64,000 bases of DNA from assembly GCA_012932865.1 (NCBI GenBank), contig SAXG01000007.1, forward strand, positions 992,001 through 1,056,000. The letters are read 5' to 3'. Shown one piece after another: positions 1-11,090 of this stretch. Numbering within the stretch: position 1 is the stretch's first letter; every line of letters begins with the position of its first letter. A program made the translations under genes and the position numbers. This DNA comes from Amylostereum areolatum (taxonomy: Eukaryota > Basidiomycota > Agaricomycetes > Russulales > Stereaceae). Under the pieces are notes generated by a model. That model ran no database searches. It was not told where the DNA came from and saw only the letters and a list, made by a program, of their open reading frames with translations.

Positions 1-1214
1 GACATCGACCTCATCTTCCATGGACATCACATCTCCCCGGGCTATACTGTTCGACCCGATCCCATCACATCCGTCCTCACCAGACCCCCGTTCCTTCCTA
101 ACTGCCCCTCCACGACCCGTCACCGCTCCCACACCACCAGGATCCTCACCCATCCCCGGCATCACCCAGATCAACACCATCCAGCCTCCCGTCGCTAGAA
201 ACGGATTACCCGGAGAGCGATCCGGACAGCCCATGGCTCCCCCAGAGCCCAGACAACAGACCGGCGATCCGCGACCAATACCTGGGGCATCTTCTCAGCT
301 GCCCACAGTGCCTAGACCGCCAACTCCATTCCCGGTATCTGCTAGCGACACTCCCATGCCATGGCACGGAGGCCCCCCTGCTTATCCCTCGTTCCTACAT
401 TCACACTCCGACCACGATCGAAATTCCATCACCCAAGATCCCCGAGTCGCCTCACAGCGACGTAAACATGAATCTGTCGACCCCGACGGAAGACCACTCA
501 AGCGAATCCGAAACGTCAACCTCTCCGATAAGTCGAGCAATGAAGAACTGCGACAAAATCCAGGAGATAATAGAGGAAATGAAGGAAACTCGCGTTCGCT
601 GGAAGCGAGACCGCGAGTCAACGGACAAATCGGACAGCTCGACGGACAATCCGGAGAAGGACGACAAGACGAAGGAAGCAGCCGAGAACCCCTCGGACCC
701 ATGGAGCGACGAGCCGACCACGTGGACACAAGAGAAGTGGGACGCGATTCCCTCGAAGCCGCGGAAACGCTGCTGGAAATGCGGCGAGCGAGGCCATCTC
801 CGCCGAGACTGTCCCCGTCGCAAGAACGTTCCCCCTCACTTCCCCCAATCGCGGTCTTGCTATCCCCTCCGACCACAGACTCCTCTTCCTCACCCTCGCC
901 CGAACCGTCCGGATACCAACTACGGTCCAGGAACACTGATGTCCCACCCCCACCTCCGACGTACCGACGCTACCGCCCGCGCCCACAGGCAGCTTCTGGG
1001 ATTCCTCGCACGACGTGAGAGTCTGACGCACGAAGCCGCCCAACATGCCACCGAACAGTGGTTGTACTGGGAGGACGCAATGCTCCGCACTCAGCGAGAA
1101 CCCCCCTCGCGCTTCAATCACTCCTGGCGCGTCGACGATCTCTTCTGGAAGGAAGAAGATTGGGACTTGCAGGAAGCGGAGGAGTCGAAGGATCACTGGC
1201 CGGAGCCCTGGTAA
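1..1214 (+). pseudogene. CCHC zinc-knuckle accessory protein (ORF-X), 5'-cut and frameshifted
   Basis: This is the C-terminal part of the accessory ORF found after pol in the complete element (58,931-60,616). From about 105 to the TAA at 1212-1214 the frame is open and holds a CCHC knuckle, CWKCGERGHLRRDC, followed by a tryptophan-rich C-terminus ending HWPEPW. Proline- and serine-rich sequence with an acidic stretch precedes the knuckle. A single extra base near 103, compared with the other copy, shifts the frame, so the upstream part cannot be read with it. The knuckle predicts nucleic-acid binding; no other function can be assigned. Confidence 0.75.
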
Positions 1215-1602
1215 GCGCGCGGACAGACTTTACCCATCATCATGCACTCGGACTTTCTCTCTCCCCCCATCATTACGCTCTCGCATCTATCGTCACGATA
1301 CTTCTCGGACTGATCATGGACTGCGCCCTCATCCGCACGCATATTTTCCTCGGACTTCTCTACTATACCGGTTTCTATCGCTATGAGGAAGGCGAGACGC
1401 TTGATATTCTCTCCGCGACGCGCTGGACGCGTCGCCTGCTTACGACTCAGTTTTGATTATGTACGAATCATCGCTTACGATTGCTGGCAATGATTACATC
1501 ATTGCCCCTCCGCATCGTAAGGATAAAAGGGAAAGCTACAAAGACCACAACACCCTCAGACATCGTCTAAACAAACCCACTCGTACCACCCACACCAACC
1601 AA

Positions 1603-1986
1603 ATGTCTTCCACCCTCACCTCCTCATCGCGCAACCTCTCCACCACCGACCACACTCCCCCTACCACTCCTCCTCCCTCGCCCGTCCTCTCGCGCACTCC
1701 CACGCCCGACCCACAAGACGAAGAACTCCTTCGTCATCTCAAGAGAGTCACGGAACTCCTAAGCCGTCCGGACGTCGCTCGCGCCATGAAGAGGCCGAGA
1801 AGTCTAGACGAAGAAGCCATGCGGGAGTCGAAAGGGAAATGCGGCATTAGAGGGGTATTCCGGAAGCACGGCCCCCGGTTCAGAAGCCCGGACCACGCGA
1901 CGACGGCGAGGATAGGGCATCGGCTAGGGTCTCCCACGATGGACGGGGAGGACGTAAAAGTAGTGGAGGCGTTACTGAAGCGGTAG
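1603..1986 (+). CDS. Retroelement ORF-Y, small basic protein, copy 1
   Basis: A 127-residue protein starting MSSTL, just after the motif CCAAA. Residues 1-45 are serine, threonine and proline-rich. The rest is charged and basic, with a stretch around EELLRHLKRVTELL that looks helical. I do not recognise the family. It aligns end to end with 61,013-61,396. Many differences between the copies are silent (GGC/GGT, ATT/ATC, AAG/AAA, CAC/CAT) or conservative (R/K, V/L), which argues that it is a real selected gene. It lies between the zinc-knuckle ORF and the membrane ORF. The frame is open further upstream, but the conserved ATG at 1603 is the best start. Confidence 0.7.
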   Translation: MSSTLTSSSRNLSTTDHTPPTTPPPSPVLSRTPTPDPQDEELLRHLKRVTELLSRPDVARAMKRPRSLDEEAMRESKGKCGIRGVFRKHGPRFRSPDHATTARIGHRLGSPTMDGEDVKVVEALLKR

Positions 1987-2059
1987 AATAGAATTCTATC
2001 GCTCAATTCCGGATAAGGATAAAAGAGTGAACATCAAAACATGAGGACTCAGAAGCGTT

Positions 2060-2353
2060 ATGCAGCCCACTCAGTCGCCCGATCTCGCGATTTTCAATAC
2101 GCCTACTCCACGCTGGCTCATCACCGTCATCAGCATCATCGTAGGACTTACAATCCTCATATTCCTCGCATCAACAATATTCCTCCTCCAATGGCGAAGA
2201 GCGAGCGATCGACAGCATGTTCAAGAAATCCCTCTAGAACCGCTTCGATTCAGGAATCTACGAGACGTAGATTCTAAAGAGGGGGATAGTGTTACAACTT
2301 GTCCAAGGTACTTCATTTTCCATTACCTTACTAGGAAGGACGTCGCTAAATGA
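2060..2353 (+). CDS. Retroelement ORF-Z, single-pass membrane protein, copy 1
   Basis: A protein of 97 residues beginning MQPTQSPDL. It has one strong hydrophobic segment at about residues 19-43 (WLITVISIIVGLTILIFLAS and onward), followed by a basic and polar tail. The predicted topology is a short N-terminus, one helix and a tail. The tail codes through the polypurine tract (residues KEGDS) and on into the LTR, ending at a TGA about 60 bp inside it. In position it resembles the env gene of retroviruses, immediately before the 3' LTR, but it is far too small to be a typical envelope protein and no fusion peptide or glycosylation cluster is visible. Copies at 61,471 and at the right edge keep the helix although the residues differ. 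Confidence 0.65.
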   Translation: MQPTQSPDLAIFNTPTPRWLITVISIIVGLTILIFLASTIFLLQWRRASDRQHVQEIPLEPLRFRNLRDVDSKEGDSVTTCPRYFIFHYLTRKDVAK

Positions 2354-2827
2354 CGGATTACGACTGTGCCCCAGTTCGTAACCGTCTCAACGACGCGACG
2401 ACGACAGTGCCACAGATTGTCACCGTCCCGACGACAGTGCCACAGATCGTCACCGTCTCAACGGCACAGCCGCGACGGTGCCACAGTCTCATCCCTGTAG
2501 ATACTTGATGCGACCGTCGCTCAATGTACATATATTTACTCGACCTCCTTTCTTATAAAAGGAGGCTCATCGAACGAGCCATTCCTCAGCTCGTTCTCTT
2601 TGTAAATACAGGACTGTTCTAAATAGAACCTCCTCTTAAAACTACTAAAGAGAGCATAAAGTAACTAAGTCGAAAGCTCGCCTAAGTCTTCTGTGAAGAC
2701 TTACTGCTTCGCTTATCGACCTCTAACTTCGTATAGCCGAGACGTCTGGATCACCTGATCCCACCTCTCATCCACACGAGTACTGTAGCCTGAGCCGCTT
2801 GTCACGTGATAAGGACCGTCCTTAACA
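2290..2827 (+). repeat. 3' LTR of copy 1
   Basis: Begins TGTTACAACTTG directly after a purine tract (GAGGGGGATAG) and ends CCTTAACA, giving the usual TG...CA borders and a length of 538 bp. It contains about 35-bp tandem units (GACAGTGCCACAGATCGTCACC) and a TATA box lying inside an inverted repeat (CCTCCTTT and AAAGGAGG). It aligns with four other LTRs in the window. Confidence 0.93.
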
Positions 2828-4357
2828 GATGAGGAGGATGCCGGAGGGCCCTGTTCCACCGAGGATCAGGATGCGCATGATGGTGGGGGATGAATACGGT
2901 GGTGGGTGTGGCTATGGAAGGGAAGAATAGAGAGATCAGGGCAAGTTTGAAGCTGTGAGAGGTGTCAACTGACAAGGGGAGGATGACGCAATAAGGGCGG
3001 CCGAAGAGAGCTGAGTCAGCGATATAAATGTTGTGCGATCGTACGGGAACTGTTATTATAATTTATACGGCACTGTCCAAGTCCTTTAAAAGCTTGATGT
3101 GATGTGCAAGGAAGGAGGTAAAGCACAAAGTATCGGAGGTCGCGCTCGACGCGACGCGCCACGTGAGTTGGTGAGTGTGTACACGTGACCATCTCCTTTA
3201 AGTACGAAGCTGTTTCTGCGACCAAGTTCAGCCAAAGTTCCTCGACCACCTACATACAAGATATTCATATGGATGAGGATCACCCACTGGCGTCTCATGA
3301 ATTTGCCCTCCCTGACCTCGTCGCACAAACGCTTCATCGCGTCGTGGAGCGCATATGCTGTCCTCCTCTCGTCACCACTGCGTGCTTTGTCCACTCCAGC
3401 TGCGAATACAGCTCCCTGTTCAGAGCAAGTGAGACAAATTCAGACGAACCCGATCTTTCACATCCATAGAACTAAGTATATGCGGTCTTTCGGGAGCTGA
3501 GAACGAGCATCAGTATGCGATTCATAGCGGTCATCCAATACCAAATGCATCGTGCCCGAATCCCATGTAACTGGTCGGTGATATAGTATAAGTGATATCC
3601 CCATTGTGAGTACTCGCTATCGCAACAATCAAACCGTTGCCGTCTCTATGGGTACATTTTTGACATAGCTTCGTGAAGAGACAGAAACCTCCGCAGAGTC
3701 GGAATTTAAAATGAGCTTATGGATTGGCTTGAGGGACGCACCATTTCGTCCACCGTCAGAGGCTCGAATCTATGATGCCAATGACCCCAGACGTGCTGGT
3801 ACATGACATGGCCGGCCACGCGAGTGTGAGGAAGGGATCACGGAGAAAAGGCCAGCCTGATATAGGGACGACACGTCCGGCAAGGCTCGAGAAGAAAAAG
3901 AAACACAACGCACAAATATGAGGAGAGTGTCCATCTATCCTCGCCAATGCTTCTCCAGATTTCTGTCCAGGGCCTGTCGTTTGGGCAGATATAGCGACCA
4001 TACTGGCACCTCTTGACCTGCCAGTGTGAGGTCATCGTGAGCGCAGGCTAGATGTACCGGCGTCTTGTTTGGGCAGGTTTTGGAGGTACTGGACCAGTGT
4101 TAGTACCATAGTGACAATATCCGTGGGGCTACGCACCAAATTCCTTGTCCATTCAGCGCAGGGGTTAACAAAGATGAGAGCCAGCGCCGCCAATAAAGTA
4201 GTGCTGAGACTGATATAACATGATGATGGGTCTCGTGTCCACAGGTGGAGCATCCGAGACAAATCTATGAAACTTGAAAGGCTGCAATCCCAACCCGAGC
4301 AAGCACTCTAACTTTGAGGAGTGTTGGCGCTGAGAGATCAAGATGGCGAACGTCCCC
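2828..4357. other. Intergenic, no gene recognised
   Basis: Only short open frames without domain-like composition are present on either strand. I see no convincing exon chain, RNA gene or repeat between the LTR end and the foldback element. Confidence 0.5.
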
Positions 4358-4591
4358 CACTGCCAGCATGGCCAACTTTTCTCCCGGGAAAAAATGGTGG
4401 AATCTAGTCTAGAAATAGGTTACCTATTTCCAGACGTGAGTAAATGGTACCAAAATGGTGGAAATAATGGTAAACTCACCATCATTTCCACCATTTTAGC
4501 ACCAAGTATTTTCCACCGGAAATATGTTACCTATTTCTAGACAACTTTCCACCCTTTTTTCCGGAGAAGAAACCTTGCCATGCTGGCAGTG
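4358..4591. mobile_element. Foldback MITE with CACTG/CAGTG ends
   Basis: A 234-bp element made almost entirely of one imperfect inverted repeat with arms of about 115 bp. It begins CACTGCCAGCATGG and ends with the exact reverse complement CCATGCTGGCAGTG. Both arms carry TCTAGAAATAGGT and AAATGGTGGAAAT. It is flanked by CCC on both sides, a possible 3-bp target duplication. CACTG termini with a 3-bp duplication are typical of the CACTA/CMC superfamily, to which Plavaka elements belong. It has no coding capacity, so it would need a transposase in trans. Confidence 0.75.
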
Positions 4592-4734
4592 CCCGTTATG
4601 CATGACTTGTCTGAATTACGTAATTTATCCAACCTCCTCGCGCGCTCTGAGACTGTACACTACCGTGGGATTCAAACACCGGTTTGGACTCGAAACTGCG
4701 GATGTCGGTCCAGCCCCGGCACGACGCCGGAATT

Positions 4735-5763
4735 GAGTAAAATAAAGCAGGGTTGAATCGTGTCCGAACGCTTCGATGTCGGTCCAGTGTCGATGCGGTA
4801 TTGACCCATGTCCTGTCGTCCCACCGCAGTCATTGCGCTGGTGGCAGGTTTCTCGAATGATTTCATTCACTTACAGTGTGCCAATGGTCACATTAAGAAC
4901 AGCATCAATGGTGATTATATTGTGTAAATGTGTGTAGGTACAGTAAGGGACACTAGCACAGGGTAGGGGGTACAATGGCAGGATGACTGGTGTATGTGCA
5001 GTATGAATGAGACAGCAACTGAGCAAGAACAGGTCAAAATGAGCGGTCAAGCAGTCAAGCAGTCATAACACTCACCGTTCTCGCCACTGACCGAAATTGG
5101 AGGAGAGCCTCAGGAGCCATTTGAGTAGAGCAAAAAAGAGTATTTTCATGCATAACTCACCTTGAATTTGGAGTAGTGTCCGCGAGGACGGAAGAGATTG
5201 TGTTGCTGTAGAGACATTGTGGCAAGGGGATTGAAGGTTGCGCTAGTCGAAGTGGGCGTGGACGTGGACGTGAACAGTGTGTGCGCTGGGCCGCTGGCAC
5301 TGGCGGCCTCGGCCCTCAGGCGCCGCGGTGATGTCACGTGCATCGAGCGACTTTCTTCATTGCTAAGTTGCGAGTTTTCACTTATAAGTTGCTGTTCCTC
5401 ATTAGCTGTAGACGCTAGCAGCGTATCAGGCTACACATTACTCACAATTCCTAATTCAATGGTGGTATAGTAAGAAATGAATACAAGCCCGAAGTGTTGC
5501 TGAAGTGTTAGGAAGGGATGGAGAAGCACCAGTGAGGGCCAGCCTCAAGCCGCCGCAAGCGTTCCAACGCCGGGCAGGCGTCGCCCCGGCGTCGGATCGA
5601 GTCTGAGGCCAGGGTTGATACGGGCTTTTCGTGTTGGCCTCGGTTCGGCGACGATTTGTGGCAGAATCAGATCGAATCACCCGGATTGTCCCGTAAACGA
5701 AGCCGGAGACGTATCATCCACTAGCCGGGGTCGGATCAACACTGCTTTATTTTACTCGATTTC
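4735..5763. repeat. Possible terminal inverted repeats of a DNA element
   Basis: The stretch GAGTAAAATAAAGCAG at about 4735 recurs in reverse complement at about 5748-5763, with weaker similarity beyond it (about 30 bp in all). This could mark a roughly 1-kb non-autonomous transposon, but no clean target duplication is visible and the interior holds no recognisable gene. Confidence 0.3.
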
Positions 5764-6539
5764 GGCCACCAAACACCCACGGCCGTGTAGCTGGCATTAT
5801 TTGTCCGCCGTCAGTCTCCCACACTCTCCTCTTACCTCTCTCCATCATGCCTTTCCCAACTCCTGAATCTGTCAAATTCTGTACATTCGAAGAGAAACGT
5901 AACACATGACCTGCAGATGTTTAACGCGCTCAGGACCGCAGGACTCAATCGAAGTTGCAACTGAGTCAGTGAGTGCGGATCTCCTCTTCCCATGGTCGCG
6001 AGTCACAATTTGTCCAAGACTGAAGAGACTGCGACGCTCGCCCCAATCGAGTTATCGACCCAATCGACGCCCGCTGCCTCAGAGAAAAGCCTCCCCCGGC
6101 AAAGAACAACTCACCTCGGCACTCTGGGCTCAATATTGACCTGCTCTCGACGGCCGCCCTGTTTCCATTTCGAACGCACGGATCTTCATCCAACCCCTGC
6201 ACGTCCACCAGAGACATTTTCTCCTCCTTGCGCCGGCTTCCACGGCGCTCCTTGTCGCACTTCCAGGGCCTCTTGGCGAATGGGATAATCCACAGCGACA
6301 GCGTACGGGGCCAATGGCCGAGCGTGCTCTCGGGCTTTCCAAGCTGTTCGCGGCCTCCCGTCTGCTGCATCCCCCCAAACTCCTTTCTTCTTTGCGATGC
6401 CGGCCTTGTTACCTCTCACGGGCCAGTATGCTATCTTTTACCCTGACTTATCGCCTTGGGAAGATCGGCGGCGGGAGTGAGTCAGTGACCCCATGAGCGA
6501 CGCAGAACCGGACATGTGACGTCAAAGTAGGGCACCCAC
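5764..6539. other. Intergenic upstream of aldehyde dehydrogenase 1
   Basis: Several overlapping short open frames occur on both strands, none with convincing protein character. The last 200 bp are probably promoter DNA for the gene at 6646. Confidence 0.4.
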
Positions 6540-6545
6540 TATAAA
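6540..6545 (+). promoter_or_regulatory. TATA box of aldehyde dehydrogenase 1
   Basis: TATAAA about 100 bp before the start codon, followed by a long C/T-rich stretch, the usual leader of a strongly expressed fungal gene. Confidence 0.6.
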
Positions 6546-6645
6546 GACGGGCCCGTTTTCGATAACTCATCCACATTCCCCTCTCTTCTTCCCCACATCT
6601 CCACAACCTCACCCCACAAATCTCCTACACTCCCCAGCACCAACC

Positions 6646-8633
6646 ATGACGACATTCGCCTACCAATTCGACACCCCGACCTTCAAGAAAAAGCTCAGCT
6701 TCAACACCGGCATCTTCATCGACAATAAGTTCTCCGACGGCTCCTCCAAGGGCCTCATCGAGTGCGTACCAACTCCCCTTCATTCTTCGTGCGACATCGC
6801 TCACATATCCTGTCCAGTGTCGTCAACCCCTCCACCGGAAAAGTCACCACCGCCGTCTCCGAGGGCACCCCCGCTGACATCGACCGCGCCGTCGCCGCCG
6901 CCCGCCGCGCGTTCCAGACCACCTGGGGTCTCAACTGCCCCGGCGCGCAGCGCGCGGCGCTCATGCTCAAGCTCGCCAACCTGATGGAAGCCAACCACGA
7001 AGAAATCGGCGCGATCGAGGCCATTGATGCCGGTGCGTCTCCTCCCCCCTCCCCCTTGTCCCTTTGTTCCTCCTCATCCGTACGCTGACGACCAACCCGA
7101 TTCGCGTCCCACAGGCAAGACGTTCGCTCAGGCAAAGGGCGAGGTGCTCAACTCGGCCGGGTGCATACGCTACTACGCAGGATGGGCGGACAAGAACCAC
7201 GGGAAGACGATCGAGACGAGCGAGGCGAAGCTGGCCTACACCCGCCATGAGCCCATCGGCGTGTGTGGCCAGATTATCCCATGGAACTTTCCCCGTACGT
7301 CCCTTTCCCTTCCCACGTCCCCCTCCTCCTTCTCTCCACCCCACGTCCCCCATTACGCCTCGTTGCGCCCTCTGACGCCACCTGACCCCCCCCCCGCCCC
7401 CCTCCCTTCATCCCCCTCCGCAACACCCCGTTCTAACTTACGCATCCCAGTCGGCATGATGGCGTGGAAGCTCGGCCCCGCGCTCGCGACCGGATGCACG
7501 ATCGTGCTCAAGCCGTCCGAGTTCACGCCGCTGAGCGCGTTGCGGATGGCGGAGCTCGTGGTCGAGGCCGGCTTCCCGCCGGGCGTGGTGAACGTCGTGG
7601 TCGGATACGGCCACACCGTCGGTGCCGCGATGGCGGAGCACATGGACATCGACAAGATCGCGTTCACGGGCTCGACCGTCATCGGGCGCAAGATCCAGGA
7701 GGCCGCGGCCAAGTCCAACCTGAAAAACGTCACGCTTGAGCTCGGCGGCAAGAGCCCGAACATCGTGTTCGACGACGCCGACCTCGATCTCGCGGTCGGC
7801 TGGACGTCGCACGGAATCTAGTGAGCTTTTTTTCTTCTCTCTACCTTTCGCGTGGGCAGGAGGGCTGACGGGTGGATCAGCTTCAACCACGGTCAGGCGT
7901 GCACGGCGGCCTCGCGCATCTTCGTCCAGGCGGGGATTTACGATAAGTTCCTCGCCGCGTTCACGAAGAAGGCGCTCGAGATCAAGCTCGGGGATCCTTT
8001 CCAAGCTGACTCGCGCCAGGGCCCGCAAGTGTCCAAGGTCCAGTTCGACGTGCGCTCCCTTCTTCCGTCCTCCCTTTCCACGCGTACTGATCGACGCTCC
8101 CCCTCCCCCGTCAGCGCATCATGGGGTACATCGAGTCGGGCAAGCAGCAAGGCGCGAAGGTGCACCTCGGCGGCGAGCAGCACGGCGACGTCGGATACTG
8201 GATCAAGCCCACGATCTTCACCGACACCACGCCGGACATGAAGATCGTGCAGGAGGAGATCTTCGGCCCCGTCGGGGTCGTGATCAAGTTCACGGACGAG
8301 ACGGACGTGATCCGGCAGGCGAACGACACCATGTACGGGCTCGCGGCCTGCGTGTTCTCGCAGGACATCAAGCGCGGGATCGAGACCGCGCACAAGCTGC
8401 ACGCGGGCACGGTCTGGGTCAACTGCGCGAACTCGACGGAGACGAACGTGCCGTTTGGGGGGTACAAGCAAAGCGGGATCGGGCGCGAGCTCGGGGACGC
8501 GGCGTTGGCGAAGTGCGTGCCTTGTTTCCCCGTCTTTCTTTTTTTTCTTCGGGAGGGGGCTGACGGGTATTGACTGTCGAACAGCTACACGAGCGTCAAG
8601 GCCGTGCACGTCAACCTTGCGCATACGATCTGA
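6646..8633 (+). CDS. Aldehyde dehydrogenase 1, NAD(P)-dependent
   Basis: Oxidises aldehydes to carboxylic acids, probably in the cytosol. The exon model is 6646-6761, 6818-7032, 7115-7294, 7451-7820, 7881-8049, 8115-8512 and 8585-8633, giving 498 residues, the normal length for the family. The family signatures are all present: PWNFP, the cofactor-site FTGST, the general-base glutamate in [10 protein letters not shown], and the catalytic cysteine in FNHGQACTA. The C-terminal half has the hallmark EEIFGPV and PFGGYKQSG motifs. All introns are GT-AG and 56-156 bp. The start follows CACCAACC and gives an N-terminus like that of its paralogue at 11,091-13,050. Which aldehyde it uses cannot be read from the sequence. 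Confidence 0.95.
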
Positions 8634-8899
8634 GCCGAGCGTTGTCTTCGCGATGGTACGAGACGGGACGAAGTTGTATTCATGTTCTGTAATTGTAAGG
8701 CATATACTTTGCTTCTGAACGCGTTTTTGCATGTTCCTTTGGCGAGAACTCAGAGCGGTGAGAGGCAGCAGCAAGGACTCATAGCGCGAACTAGCCAACG
8801 ACACCGCGACGCAGACAATATTCGTACACGTACAATAACCAACCACCCGCACAGACAGAGCGACCTTCCCACCTCGTCTCGAAAGCGAACTCCCCGAGC

Positions 8900-9953
8900 T
8901 CACGGATAGGCGACGAGCGCCACATGCCACATCTCCAACCGGCGCAGCACCATCGCCGTCTCCTCAAACGCGGCCAAGAACCGCTCGTCCTCCTGCCCAA
9001 GCTGCATGTGATCCTCCACGCTCTCCCACCCGGCCATATGCACCCCCTCCTTGCTCAGCCTCATCCCGCCGCCCCCTCCCTCGTCCGCGTCCGCGTCCAA
9101 ATCCGCGCCGAACCCGCCCGTCCACCCCCTCGACCCGACGAGCGCCCTGCCCAACCCCCGCGCGGCCTCCTCCCGCAGCCGGCCCATCTCCGCGTGGAAC
9201 CCCTCGAGCGCGGCGATCGCGCGGTCGACGGGCACGGCGTCGTGGATCCAGAAGCGGGAGAACTCGACGATGGGCGCGGCGCGGAGGAGGGGGGCGGGCG
9301 AGGGGCCGCCGCGGAGGAGGAACGGGGTCGAGGTCGTTGGAGGGCGGGGCGGGGCGGGGCCATTTCCAGAGACGGGGTGCGGCGGGGCGGTTCCCGGGGG
9401 AAGGGCGGGAACGGAGCCGGGCTGAGAGGCGAGGGGCGATGCGCCGCTGGTGCTGGCAGGAGCTGTAGTCGTTATGGAGGGAGAAGCCGGTAAGAGGCCC
9501 CAGACGCGCGCGCGCACGGCCGAGGCGCGCGAGGCCCTGTACGCTTCCACGGAGTTCCATTCTAGACAGCAAAGCCGACGACGACGAAATAACGGGAGGG
9601 GGGCGTTGAGCGATATTGTGCACCAGAGCAGAGAGTGTGAGGGGGAGGGACGTACGCAAGAGCCAGAAGTAAGGCTGGGGGCGCTCGATGGCTTGGCCCC
9701 ACCATTGGGCGTGCATGCCTTCCGTCCTGTGGGGGGGCAAGCGTCAGCAGCATGCCATACCCAAGCACAGATGCCGAGTGCGGTGAGGGGGGACGGAGCG
9801 ATGAGCGACGCACGTCCACGCCTGAGCGACCGCCCGCGCCTGCTCGAATCTCCCTCGCACGCCCGCCTCGCCGTCCGCGCCTTCGCCGACGCCCTTGTCG
9901 AACACGATCATCTCGAGGACGTGCACGTCCGACCCGTTCGCGTTCTCCGCCAT
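8900..9953 (-). CDS. Dimeric alpha-beta barrel protein, ABM-like
   Basis: The exon model is complement of 9814-9953, 9656-9726 and 8900-9561, giving 290 residues with all frames joined at canonical splice sites. The N-terminal half has VLEMIVFDKG, then WWGQAIERPQPYFWLLQW, a pattern I associate with fungal antibiotic-biosynthesis-monooxygenase-like ferredoxin-fold domains. A second, weaker repeat near the C-terminus (GWESVEDHMQL and then MWHVALVAY) suggests two barrel domains separated by a proline-rich linker of about 60 residues. Members often act as small heme-free oxygenases or have no known role. It lies between the two aldehyde dehydrogenases, convergent with the first, 266 bp away. The family assignment is from pattern only. 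Confidence 0.65.
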
Positions 9954-11090
9954 CCGTCTCTCTAAATCCCTATCGCTTCTCTTCTGCTTTGCAGCTGTGT
10001 GGTGGGTGTGGGCGGACGTCGATTACCACGGCGGTGGGGTCGACTATAACTGGAGCAGAGATGAGAAAGGTCAGCACCCCTCACTCCTTTGTGAAACGAA
10101 GCGGGACAGTCGCAGGTACGACGCACATCGAAGGGTCGACGTCGACGTGAAGAAAAGGAGAGCAGGGACAAAGCAGAGCAGAAGAGCGCTCGCCTCCTAG
10201 GACCTACGGGGTCTCATATACATAGACACCCTCCGGACTTTCGAAGGCCCGCGCACCATGGAAAAAAAACGCACCATTCCGCCGAACTTCCGTTCTAATA
10301 ATGTACAGAACTCTGCCTACGTGGTGCGATCCTGATCCTCGGATGCCGTTTCCCGCCGCTTCCCCTCGGCTCTCGAACGCCCTACAACCTACATCGTCGC
10401 AAACTTACTCACTGACACTGGCAACTGGACTCACAACGAACACCTTCGAGAGCCCACGCGCGCCCGGTTCTCCTCTCGTCGACTAGTACTTACCACCGAC
10501 CGTCCCATAAGTAGACCCAGGAAAAGCCACGCGGATGCGACGGGGACGGAATGGGAGCGGGCGAGGCCCAACGATGACGCAAATGGGCGGAAGACTGCAG
10601 AGTGGAAGCTTCGACGCCAAGGGCGACGCGCGCCTACGGTGCGATAACGTGACCGCATCCCGGCGGGTTCTCCCAGCTTTCAGGCACCCCCGGTTCACCA
10701 GTAACTTAAGCAGGTAAACTTGGCCTGCACTTTGATTCAACATTCGTGCATTCATGACTCGCGCCGGGCCGACGAGGTAGTACAGGAGTACTGTTCTCAC
10801 AATGGATGCCGACGTCCGAGGAGCTCGCCGATGAAAGAGTCTCCAACCAGAAGACGACCTGGGAGCTCACAACGAAACGAATTCGAACGGACGCGACACA
10901 CAAAGGTCGTACCAGAAACCAAACCGCCCGTTGCATTACGACGTTCGTAAGTAAAAATACACAAACCCCGATCGGGGTCGCTCGTAACCTCGTGCCTACT
11001 CGTACAACTTGATCGCCTATATACAGTGCACACGCCCCCGACAAAAGAGAGAGAAGAAGGGATCGACGACCGCCGAACGACGCAACGCGC
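9954..11090. other. Intergenic, no gene recognised
   Basis: This contains the upstream region of the barrel gene and the 3' side of aldehyde dehydrogenase 2. The open frames are short and without domain character. Confidence 0.45.

Larger units (their letters stand above)
1..2827 (+). mobile_element. 3' part of LTR retroelement, copy 1 (window-truncated)
   Basis: This is the downstream part of a Ty3/Gypsy-type element whose 5' end lies outside the window. It is collinear with 59,390-62,243, sharing a zinc-knuckle ORF, a small basic ORF, a membrane-protein ORF, a polypurine tract and an LTR. The left 1.2 kb matches the second copy closely, but has one extra base near position 103 that breaks the reading frame. 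The 5-bp flank after the LTR is GATGA; the matching target duplication would be left of the window. The pol gene is not visible here, so membership of the chromovirus family rests on the other copy. Confidence 0.9.

Noticed and set aside
382..1196. Minus-strand ORFs over copy 1 of ORF-X
   Set aside because: Antisense shadows that recur at the same place in copy 2 only because the plus-strand sequence is conserved.
2041..2277. Alternative ORF starting MRTQKR before ORF-Z
   Set aside because: It overlaps ORF-Z in another frame, is histidine and arginine-rich, and its sequence diverges between copies more than ORF-Z does.
5906..6446. Possible gene upstream of aldehyde dehydrogenase 1
   Set aside because: Several frames on both strands are open for 70-130 codons, but none has domain-like composition or a convincing exon chain.
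7436..9740. Long minus- and alternate-frame ORFs over and beside aldehyde dehydrogenase 1
   Set aside because: They are shadows of GC-rich coding sequence; arginine-, alanine- and proline-rich, with no motif, and they cross known exons and introns.
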